A DNA stretch of 64,000 bases from Bacteroidales bacterium. Its GTDB lineage: Bacteria; Bacteroidota; Bacteroidia; Bacteroidales; UBA4417. How positions within the stretch are numbered: the stretch's first letter is position 1; every line of letters begins with the position of its first letter. The position numbers and the translations under genes were made by a program. Location: assembly GCA_016707785.1 (NCBI GenBank), contig JADJGZ010000013.1, positions 62,001 through 126,000 of the forward strand, written 5' to 3'. Below are positions 54,409-61,742 of the stretch, piece after piece. A model generated the notes under the pieces. The model was not told the origin of the DNA, ran no database searches, and saw only the letters and a list, made by a program, of their open reading frames with translations.

Positions 54409-55254
54409 TCAGATTTCAATTGATTCTGCCAGTTCCTTATCAACGAGGATACGTCCGCAATACTCACAGACGATGATCTTTTTATGAAGGCGGATATCAA
54501 GCTGACGTTGAGGTGGAATAGCGCTAAAGCATCCGCCACAAGCATCACGTTCAACATTTACAACAGCGAGACCATTCCTGGCATTCTTCCTTATTCTTTT
54601 ATAGGCTGTAAGGAGTCGTTCCTCAATAAACTGTTGTTGTCCTTCTGAATTTCTGATCAGGGCTTTTTCTTCCAATTCAGTTTCGGTAACGATATCGGCT
54701 AGTTCATTACGTTTAACATCAAGGTCGTTTCTTCTTTCAGAAAGCACTGTCTGAGCTTCTTCGATTTCCTCTTTTCTCAGAGTGAGCTGAGCATTGAATT
54801 CGCGGATTCTTTTTTCTGCAAGTTGTATTTCGAGGCTCTGGAATTCAATTTCCTTTGTTAGAGCATCATATTCACGGTTATTGCGAACATTATTTTGCTG
54901 TTCTTCATATCTTTTAATTAAGGTTTGGCAATCCTTAATCGAGATTTGTTTGTCGTACAGTTGTTTTTCGATGGATTGAACTTCCTGGATATGGTTATCT
55001 ACCCTGGTTTCCAACCCGGCAATTTCATCTTCCAGGTCTTCTACTTCCAGTGGTAATTCTCCCCTAACAATACGGATTCTGTCGATCTGAGAATCAATTT
55101 GTTGCAAGGTATAAAGAGCTACCAATTTCTTTTCAATCGAGACTTCCGTTTTGTCAGATTCCTGAGTTGTTGTTTGAACAGTTACTGGGTCGATTGCTGC
55201 ATTTTCAGTAATATCGGCTGAACTGTCAACTGGTTTAGCTTCGGATTTTGCCAT
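54409..55254 (-). CDS. Coiled-coil protein with C4 zinc ribbon (CT398/zf-RING_7 type)
   Basis: 281 residues. A short disordered N-terminus precedes a long alpha-helical coiled coil (about 40-205). The C-terminus has a zinc-ribbon with CGGC in ERDACGGCFSAIPP and CEYCGRILVD. CT398-like proteins of this form are widely conserved; Chlamydia and related homologues contact secretion or sigma-factor machinery, but the role here is unknown. It directly follows the Nif3-like gene on the same strand (27-base gap), a typical bacterial pairing. Confidence 0.9.
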   Translation of the reverse strand: MAKSEAKPVDSSADITENAAIDPVTVQTTTQESDKTEVSIEKKLVALYTLQQIDSQIDRIRIVRGELPLEVEDLEDEIAGLETRVDNHIQEVQSIEKQLYDKQISIKDCQTLIKRYEEQQNNVRNNREYDALTKEIEFQSLEIQLAEKRIREFNAQLTLRKEEIEEAQTVLSERRNDLDVKRNELADIVTETELEEKALIRNSEGQQQFIEERLLTAYKRIRKNARNGLAVVNVERDACGGCFSAIPPQRQLDIRLHKKIIVCEYCGRILVDKELAESIEI

Positions 55255-55281
55255 GAGGATATGATGGGGATTTATATTGAT

Positions 55282-56376
55282 TTACAGGTAATTAACAGGA
55301 TTTGTTACTGTTTCCGAAATTCGGAGTGCAAAGGTAGGAAATTTTTTCTTTAACAGAGTAAATATCAGTTGTTTTGTATATTGTTCACTTTCATAATGTC
55401 CGATATCGGCTAATAACATCCTATTTTCAGGTAAAAAGAAGTCATGATATTTAATGTCGCCTGTCAGGAATGCATCGGCATGAGCGGCGATGGCATCTTT
55501 AATGAGAAAACTGCCGGATCCGCCGCAAACTGCTATTTTCTGAATAGGATGATCAGGAAAAGAAGTATGCCGGATACATCCGATATTGAGTATTGTTTTA
55601 ATATTTTCAAGGAATTCCTTTGCCGGGAGTGGGGTTTCAAGTTGACCAATCATCCCTGCTCCGGAGGTAGGGTCTGTATTCTTTAGTGCATAGATATCAT
55701 AAGCTACTTCTTCATATGGATGAGTTTTAAGCAAGGTAGATATCAGTTTTTTTTCCAGGTTGGAGGTAAAAACGACTTCAATTCTCTCCTCTTTTTCAAA
55801 GTGGATTTCGTGAGGTTTTCCTACAAAGGGTGATGCGCCTTCCAAAGCACGGAAAGTACCTTGTCCTGAAAGGTTGAAACTGCAGTAATCATAATTTCCA
55901 ATATTTCCTGCGCCGGCATTGAAAAGGCTTTCCCTGACGGCGGAGGCATGAGAGTGAGGGCAGAAGGTGACCAGTTTGAACAGGCGATCTGCCATTGGCC
56001 GCAGGATTATTGGATTCCGGATGCCCAGTTTTTCACACAACAGGTAGTTTACACCCTTTGAATAGTTATCGAGATTGGTATGAAGGGCAATGATTGCAAT
56101 ATCCTTTTTAAGTGCCCTGGTGATGAGTCTTTCGGTAGCTGATTTCCCGGTAAATTTCTTCATTCCGGAAAAGACCATAGGGTGATGTGAAATGATAAGG
56201 TTGAACTTGCCGGCTATGGCTTCATCCATCACATCTTCAGTAATATCCAGTGCGATAAGAGCTTTAGTGATATCAGCAGACGAGTCACCTACGATCAATC
56301 CTGAGTTGTCATAATCTTCCTGCAAGGAGAAAGTGGCGGTTTGTTCGAGATATTCAAGGATTTCTGATAATAGCAT
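55282..56376 (-). CDS. Nif3-like dinuclear metal-centre protein
   Basis: 364 residues. Metal-binding motifs NLIISHHPMVFSG and IALHTNLDNYSKGVNYLL near the N-terminus and the C-terminal LLADIGHYESEQYTKQL define the NIF3/DUF34 family. The middle part (about 130-235) is the inserted domain found in longer family members. The family forms hexamers; proposed enzyme activities are unsettled. It pairs with the C4 zinc-ribbon gene in a likely operon. Confidence 0.95.
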   Translation of the reverse strand: MLLSEILEYLEQTATFSLQEDYDNSGLIVGDSSADITKALIALDITEDVMDEAIAGKFNLIISHHPMVFSGMKKFTGKSATERLITRALKKDIAIIALHTNLDNYSKGVNYLLCEKLGIRNPIILRPMADRLFKLVTFCPHSHASAVRESLFNAGAGNIGNYDYCSFNLSGQGTFRALEGASPFVGKPHEIHFEKEERIEVVFTSNLEKKLISTLLKTHPYEEVAYDIYALKNTDPTSGAGMIGQLETPLPAKEFLENIKTILNIGCIRHTSFPDHPIQKIAVCGGSGSFLIKDAIAAHADAFLTGDIKYHDFFLPENRMLLADIGHYESEQYTKQLIFTLLKKKFPTFALRISETVTNPVNYL

Positions 56377-56459
56377 TTTAGCAATGGATTAATAATCATT
56401 ATACTTTACAAATATAATCAGGAAGATACATTATTGCTTTTTTTTCGTATTTTTATATC

Positions 56460-57527
56460 ATGGAAATTCTGCGGTTTCTCTTATATCCATTTGCTTTGGT
56501 ATATGGATTCTTTATTTTCATGCGGAACAAGTTGTTTGATTGGGGATTGCTAAGGTCAACTCCTTTTCCGCTGCCTATTATTTCTGTCGGTAACCTGGTG
56601 GCAGGAGGTTCAGGAAAATCACCACTTGTCGAGTACATTGTCCGTTCATTAAAAGAGGAGTATAAGGTCGCTGTTTTAAGCAGGGGATACAAACGCAAAA
56701 CCAGGGGATTTCGGATTGTTTCATCGCAGGATGCAGTCGAGAATGTTGGTGATGAGCCTTTACAATTTGCCTCAAAGTTCCCGGAGATCACAGTTGCAGT
56801 TGATGAGAGTCGCAGGAACGGAATCCGTAAGCTGATGGCAGAGATTCCAGGATTAGAGGCAGTTATACTTGATGATGCCTTTCAGCACCGTTATGTTAAG
56901 CCAAGTATATCCATTCTTGTTACCGATTATCACAGAATATTTACTAAGGATTTTTTACTTCCTGTTGGAAGGTTAAGAGAGCACAGGAAGAATGGGAAAA
57001 GGGCGAATATCATTGTTGTGAGTAAAACCCCAAAGATTTTCTCTCCTTTGGTCCGCAGGCAATTGTTAGATGATTTGAAACCTGCTCCCCATCAAAATGT
57101 GTGTTTCTCTTATATTGCCTATGATGAGTGGGTGCCCTTATACCCGGAGGTGCCAGCCATTGAAGGAGAGGGGCGGAAGGTGAATACGATACTGATGTTA
57201 ACAGGGATTGTCCTGACCTCGCCAATGGAAGAGTATTTGAGGCCATTTTGCAGTGACCTTTCAATGCTGTCATTCCCTGATCATCATCATTTTAGTGAAA
57301 AGGATATCCAGTCGATAAAGGAGACTTTTAATTCCCTGCCCACACGGCGAAAGTTAATTATTACAACAGAAAAGGATGCCATGAGGTTGAGGAATGAGGA
57401 AGCTAAGTCAATGTTGAAAGACATTCCTATTTATTATTTACCGATTCGTTCAAATTTTCATCCGAAGGATAAGGAGCAATTTGATTCTGCCTTACAATCA
57501 CTGATGAATCAGAAAAAACTTCCTTAG
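56460..57527 (+). CDS. lpxK: Tetraacyldisaccharide 4'-kinase LpxK
   Basis: 355 residues. An N-terminal hydrophobic helix (FLLYPFALVYGFFIFM) is followed by the P-loop PIISVGNLVAGGSGKSPLVE and by VLSRGYKRKTRGF, VGDEPLQFA and LDDAFQHRYVKPS, diagnostic of LpxK. It phosphorylates the 4' position of the lipid A disaccharide at the inner membrane. Together with lpxH and kdsB in the window it belongs to lipid A/LPS synthesis, though the genes are dispersed. Confidence 0.96.
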   Translation: MEILRFLLYPFALVYGFFIFMRNKLFDWGLLRSTPFPLPIISVGNLVAGGSGKSPLVEYIVRSLKEEYKVAVLSRGYKRKTRGFRIVSSQDAVENVGDEPLQFASKFPEITVAVDESRRNGIRKLMAEIPGLEAVILDDAFQHRYVKPSISILVTDYHRIFTKDFLLPVGRLREHRKNGKRANIIVVSKTPKIFSPLVRRQLLDDLKPAPHQNVCFSYIAYDEWVPLYPEVPAIEGEGRKVNTILMLTGIVLTSPMEEYLRPFCSDLSMLSFPDHHHFSEKDIQSIKETFNSLPTRRKLIITTEKDAMRLRNEEAKSMLKDIPIYYLPIRSNFHPKDKEQFDSALQSLMNQKKLP

Positions 57528-57610
57528 ATCAAAGAATACCTATAAAGTTTAAGAGTCTTAGGAATGAGTTCCTTTGGAAAATAAAATGAAATGATTTTTC
57601 ATTGAACTTT

Positions 57611-58492
57611 TCATCTGAAGTAAAGGATATCAGCTATTGCAAAGATGGCAAAAATGAGACTGGCGATCCCATTTAGTGTAAAGAAAGCCAGGTTCACCTT
57701 ACTTAGATCATTGGCTTTTACGAGTGTATGTTGATAGAAAAGAAGCAGAGAAAATACACCCAGGCCTATCCAGTAAATCAGATGGAAATGATTTTGGAAG
57801 CCGGCGATTAATAATATGGTTGAAGTAGCGATATGCAGAATTAATGATAAAGTCAGGGCTTTTTTTCTGCCTATTGCAACAGGAAGGGATCGGAGTTGGT
57901 TGATTTTGTCGAAATCATCATCCTGCAGTGCATAAATAATATCAAATCCGGTGACCCAGCATAATACCGCGATTGAAAGAAGTAAAGGAGTAATACTGAA
58001 TTGTCCTGTTACAGCAAGATAAGCTCCGATCGGAGCCAATGCTAACCCTAGTCCGAGAACAAAGTGTGAAAGAGAAGTAAATCGTTTTGTAAGGCTATAA
58101 CCTAACACTATCACAAGGGCAATTGGAGAAAGGGTAAAACATAGTTTGTTGATAAACCAGGTTGACGCGATAAAAAGGAGAGAATTAACAATAGAAAAGG
58201 CGAGTGCATAGGCCGGTTTTATAATTTCTGCCGGGATCTCCCGATTAGAGGTTCTGGGGTTAAGTTTATCAAATTCCTTATCGGCCCACCTGTTAAAACT
58301 CATTGCAGCGTTTCTGGCAAAAAACATACATGCGAGTACAAGAAACAAAAGTCGCCAACTCAGGGTACTTCCATCCTGGGTTGTTGCCAGGAAGAAGCCC
58401 AGCAATGCAAAGGGCATGGCGAATATAGTATGGGCGAATTTAACCATGGATAAGTAGCTGGAAACTTTCGCAGTGATATTCTTGAGCATCAT
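57611..58492 (-). CDS. UbiA-family polyprenyltransferase (UbiA/MqnP-like)
   Basis: 293 residues with about nine membrane segments. The first Asp-rich prenyl-diphosphate motif is NRWADKEFDKLNPRTSNREIPA, and the second is ALQDDDFDKINQLRSLP. The closest annotated types are 4-hydroxybenzoate polyprenyltransferase and the futalosine-pathway MqnP, which attach a polyprenyl tail to an aromatic acid during quinone synthesis. Sequence alone does not choose between them. No other quinone genes are in the window; the NDH-2 at 35945 would use the product. Confidence 0.9.
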   Translation of the reverse strand: MMLKNITAKVSSYLSMVKFAHTIFAMPFALLGFFLATTQDGSTLSWRLLFLVLACMFFARNAAMSFNRWADKEFDKLNPRTSNREIPAEIIKPAYALAFSIVNSLLFIASTWFINKLCFTLSPIALVIVLGYSLTKRFTSLSHFVLGLGLALAPIGAYLAVTGQFSITPLLLSIAVLCWVTGFDIIYALQDDDFDKINQLRSLPVAIGRKKALTLSLILHIATSTILLIAGFQNHFHLIYWIGLGVFSLLLFYQHTLVKANDLSKVNLAFFTLNGIASLIFAIFAIADILYFR

Positions 58493-58579
58493 TTATTCTT
58501 TTAATTACTTTTACAAAAGTATATAAGGTTCGAAACTAGGCTATAAAATTATTTGTTTTCATTTTAATTTACTTTTATT

Positions 58580-59377
58580 ATGTCAAAGACATTGGCGCAT
58601 TCTATCGGGAGTTATATTTCCTATCGGTTGCGAAGCACAAGCAAGCACGGAGTGCATTCACCTTTTGTTTTCGATTTGATTACCAAAGTGTTGGAAAATA
58701 AGGAGAAAGAGGAGGTTTTTGAAAAGATACATGGAATTTATAAAGAACAATGCCGGAGTTCAAGGGTGCTTGAAACGACAGATTTTGGAGTATCAAGCGA
58801 CGGAAGGGCATATTCTACAAAGTTTCTAAAAGTTTCCGAAATTACTAAGAGTTCATCAGTCAACAGTAATACAGGAGAATTGTTATACCGGCTTGTTGAA
58901 TATTTTAAGCCTTCCAGGATTTTGGAGTTAGGTACATCTTTAGGGATGAGTACTTTGTATATTGCAAGTGCTGCTCCAACAGCAAAGTATATTACCATGG
59001 AAGGATGCGCTGCAAAAGTAGAAGTCGCCAAATCTTATTTTTCGAGGATGGCGGTCTTAAACCTGGAGGTTTCTACAGGAAGGTTTGATACTCAATTACC
59101 TGCTGTGTTAGAAAAGTTAGGGCAACTTGACTTTGTTTTTATGGATGGGCATCATCGTTTTAAGCCAACCCTGGCCTATTTCAAGAAGGTTCTTCAATAT
59201 TCAAATGAGAATACTGTAATAGTACTTGATGATATTCATTGGTCGAAAGGAATGGAATTAGCCTGGAGGGAGATTCAAAAGATGCCGGAGGTGACTGTCA
59301 CCATCGATATATATCGCCTTGGATTGGTTTTTCTCAAAAAAAGCCTTAGCAAGCAGAACTTTATTATCAAATATTAG
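58580..59377 (+). CDS. Class I SAM-dependent methyltransferase (O-methyltransferase type)
   Basis: 265 residues. The SAM site ILELGTSLGMSTLYIASA is followed by TMEGCAAKVEVA, and LDFVFMDGHHRF and VIVLDDIHWSKGMELAW resemble catechol-type O-methyltransferases (Methyltransf_24). Substrate not predictable. It stands next to the divergent prenyltransferase gene and may methylate a small phenolic or quinone-like compound, which is speculation. Confidence 0.85.
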   Translation: MSKTLAHSIGSYISYRLRSTSKHGVHSPFVFDLITKVLENKEKEEVFEKIHGIYKEQCRSSRVLETTDFGVSSDGRAYSTKFLKVSEITKSSSVNSNTGELLYRLVEYFKPSRILELGTSLGMSTLYIASAAPTAKYITMEGCAAKVEVAKSYFSRMAVLNLEVSTGRFDTQLPAVLEKLGQLDFVFMDGHHRFKPTLAYFKKVLQYSNENTVIVLDDIHWSKGMELAWREIQKMPEVTVTIDIYRLGLVFLKKSLSKQNFIIKY

Positions 59378-59570
59378 TTTGATATACCGGTGATATTGCT
59401 GTTTGTGTGAATTCTCAAATATAACAGCACAGTATAACTGAATCTTCGCCAAGTTTGCCTCGGGTCCATGGTTTTCCTTAAAGGCATTTTCACAAAGATT
59501 CCGTATATTATATCCTCATTTTTTTATTGATCTTAACATTTTTTGAGATTCAATTTTAAATTAGAACCCA

Positions 59571-59578
59571 TACATTTG
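59571..59578 (+). promoter_or_regulatory. Candidate -7 element TACATTTG before the ABC ATPase gene
   Basis: TACATTTG matches TAnnTTTG, 24 bases before the ATG at 59602. Confidence 0.4.
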
Positions 59579-59601
59579 TTTAGGATCTAAAAAAGTAAAA
59601 T

Positions 59602-60333
59602 ATGAACAAGGAAGAGATCATCCGTCTTGTAGATATTACCCGGACATATAAGGTTGGGTTAGAATTGGTCAGGGCATTACGTGCAGTTTCATTGTCAATA
59701 TACAGGAATGAATTTGTGGCTTTGATGGGGCCTAGCGGATCCGGTAAATCGACCCTGATGAATATTCTGGGGTGTCTTGATACGCCTTCCAGCGGGCAGT
59801 ATTTGCTGAACGACAAAGATGTAAGCAAATTAAATGACAATGAACTGGCTGAAATCCGGAATAAGGAGATTGGTTTTGTATTCCAGACATTTAATTTATT
59901 GCCAAGGAGTACCGCTTTAGAGAATGTGATGTTACCTCAGATTTATGCTGGGATTTCGAAGGTCCAAAGGTTGGAACGAGCCAATGAGGTCATAGCCAGT
60001 GTTGGTTTAACTGACCGGGCAAAGCATAAACCCAATGAGTTATCAGGGGGACAACGGCAACGGGTTGCTATCGCCAGGGCACTAGTGAACAGGCCATCCA
60101 TCATACTTGCAGATGAGCCAACCGGTAACCTTGATTCAGTTACATCAATAGAAATTATGGGTGTTTTGGAGGAAATTCACAAGCTGGGAAATACGATTAT
60201 CCTTGTTACTCATGAAGAGGATATTGCCAAACATGCCCATAGGATTATTCGATTGATGGATGGTAAGGTTTCTGATGATTATCAGAATCCGGATATAATT
60301 ACTGTTAGTGCGAGGACAGGAGTCACAGCCTGA
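59602..60333 (+). CDS. ABC transporter ATP-binding protein (LolD/MacB type)
   Basis: 243 residues. Walker A MGPSGSGKSTLMNILG, Q-loop FVFQTFNLLPRSTALENV, signature LSGGQRQRVAIARAL and Walker B IILADEPTGNLDS are all present. The sequence falls in the LolD/MacB/FtsE-like group that moves lipoproteins or acts as mechanotransmission pumps. No permease gene adjoins it, so its partner must be encoded elsewhere. It has its own promoter element. Confidence 0.93.
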   Translation: MNKEEIIRLVDITRTYKVGLELVRALRAVSLSIYRNEFVALMGPSGSGKSTLMNILGCLDTPSSGQYLLNDKDVSKLNDNELAEIRNKEIGFVFQTFNLLPRSTALENVMLPQIYAGISKVQRLERANEVIASVGLTDRAKHKPNELSGGQRQRVAIARALVNRPSIILADEPTGNLDSVTSIEIMGVLEEIHKLGNTIILVTHEEDIAKHAHRIIRLMDGKVSDDYQNPDIITVSARTGVTA

Positions 60334-60441
60334 AAAAAAATAAAAAATTGAATAGCTGTAAGAGCTTAAATATTAAGAGTGTAAGAACTATTTGAAATTA
60401 AAAGATCATTTAGTTACTTGGGAGGAATAAAACAAAATTGA

Positions 60442-61005
60442 ATGTCAAACGATAGAAAAATATACACTAAGACCGGAGATAAGGGTGAAACATCATTATT
60501 AGGGGGGACCCGGGTTCCAAAGTATCATGAAAGAATTGAGGCTTATGGAACATTAGATGAGCTGAATGCTTTTGTAGGTTTTTTGAGGGATCAGGTTGAA
60601 GATACTTCAGTGAAGATACTTCTTCTTGAGATACAGGATCGGCTTTTTACAGCAGAGTCACTGATAGCGACGGAGGAAAATGTTCCTATCAATAAGATGT
60701 TGCCTCAGTTGTATGAGGAGGATATACTTAAACTGGAAGCAGCAATTGACGAAATGAATAGTGTTCTGCCTGGTTTGACTTCTTTTCTTTTACCAGGAGG
60801 GCACCCGCAAGTTTCATTATGTCATATCTGCAGGACTGTTTGTCGAAGGGCAGAAAGATTAGTAATCAAGCTTGCAAGTGAGACGCAGGTAGATTGGATG
60901 GTAATACGTTATTTGAACCGTTTATCTGATTATTTTTTTGTACTTTCAAGATGGGTTGGTCAATATAATAATGTGGCGGATTTGATTTGGAAGCCCCGGA
61001 TTTAA
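60442..61005 (+). CDS. PduO-type cob(I)alamin adenosyltransferase
   Basis: 187 residues. KIYTKTGDKGETSLLGGTRV is the ATP-binding motif, and RIEAYGTLDELNAFVG and CRTVCRRAERLVI are conserved in PduO/ATR-type enzymes. It attaches adenosine to cob(I)alamin, producing coenzyme B12. The neighbours give no pathway hint. Confidence 0.95.
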   Translation: MSNDRKIYTKTGDKGETSLLGGTRVPKYHERIEAYGTLDELNAFVGFLRDQVEDTSVKILLLEIQDRLFTAESLIATEENVPINKMLPQLYEEDILKLEAAIDEMNSVLPGLTSFLLPGGHPQVSLCHICRTVCRRAERLVIKLASETQVDWMVIRYLNRLSDYFFVLSRWVGQYNNVADLIWKPRI

Positions 61006-61190
61006 TTTGAATGTAACCTTTCAGTAAAAAGAGTATTAATATCATAGCAACTAATAGTTAATGACTTACACAAATCCTGAACATTTATTTTTTCTTTGAA
61101 CAATAATTTTTGTGTGTTCGGGTTACATGGTCAAGGATGTGTCTAGAAATTAATATTTTGGGCATTTTTATCACAAAATGAGTTAGCTGC

Positions 61191-61220
61191 TTGATTTTGA
61201 TGTATAATAAATTACTTTTG
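61191..61220 (+). promoter_or_regulatory. Bacteroidota-type promoter of the DUF2795 gene
   Basis: TTG at 61191-61193, 19 bases, then TACTTTTG at 61213-61220, 30 bases before the ATG at 61250. Confidence 0.5.
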
Positions 61221-61249
61221 CAAAAAATTAACCCCTAATTTCCCGCACA

Positions 61250-61471
61250 ATGTACTGGACATTAGAATTAGCATCACGACTTGAGGATGCTCCCTGGCCT
61301 GCAACAAAAGAAGAATTACTTGACTTTTGTGTGCGATCTGGTGCACCTATGGAAGTTGTAGAAAATCTTCAGGAACTTGAAGATGAAGGTGAGATATATG
61401 AAAGCATTGAAGATCTTTGGCCGGATTACCCGTCAAAAGAAGATTTCTTTTTTCATGAAGATGAATATTAG
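61250..61471 (+). CDS. DUF2795-family acidic small protein
   Basis: 73 residues, acidic, opening MYWTLELASRLEDAPWPATKEELLDF and ending in many Asp/Glu. It matches DUF2795, a short Bacteroidota protein almost always encoded just before secA; function unknown. A terminator separates it from secA here, so they are not one strict operon. Confidence 0.9.
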   Translation: MYWTLELASRLEDAPWPATKEELLDFCVRSGAPMEVVENLQELEDEGEIYESIEDLWPDYPSKEDFFFHEDEY

Positions 61472-61480
61472 GTATCGATC

Positions 61481-61503
61481 AGGCGCCGAGGGCGCCTTTT
61501 TCT
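61481..61503 (+). terminator. Terminator after the DUF2795 gene
   Basis: AGGCGCC (61481-61487) pairs with GGCGCCT (61491-61497) around GAG, then TTTTCT-rich tail. Confidence 0.85.
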
Positions 61504-61686
61504 ATTATGGACCATTTTATTCCTGAACAAAATTTAAATTCCTGCCATTTCATTCTCTGAGTGTGCCAATCTGTCCGTTTTTTTATGAAAATAAAAAAAA
61601 TGGAGAATTTTACTTTAACATCATGAAAATCAGCAATTGGGTCCTATTTCATGCCTTAAATCAGTCATGAGATGAAGATTTTAGGT

Positions 61687-61694
61687 TACATTTG
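61687..61694 (+). promoter_or_regulatory. Candidate -7 element TACATTTG before secA
   Basis: TACATTTG matches TAnnTTTG, 49 bases before the secA ATG. No -33 TTTG is clear. Confidence 0.4.
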
Positions 61695-61742
61695 TTACCA
61701 AATGCATAGTATTTGATCACTAAGCAAAATTAAAACAAGAAT

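Noticed and set aside
54231..54476. 81-residue plus-strand frame after the TPR gene
   Set aside because: It overlaps the terminator and 3' end of the zinc-ribbon gene antisense, with no recognisable domain or start signal.
59602..60333. ABC ATPase as part of a full transporter operon
   Set aside because: No permease or accessory gene is adjacent on either side.
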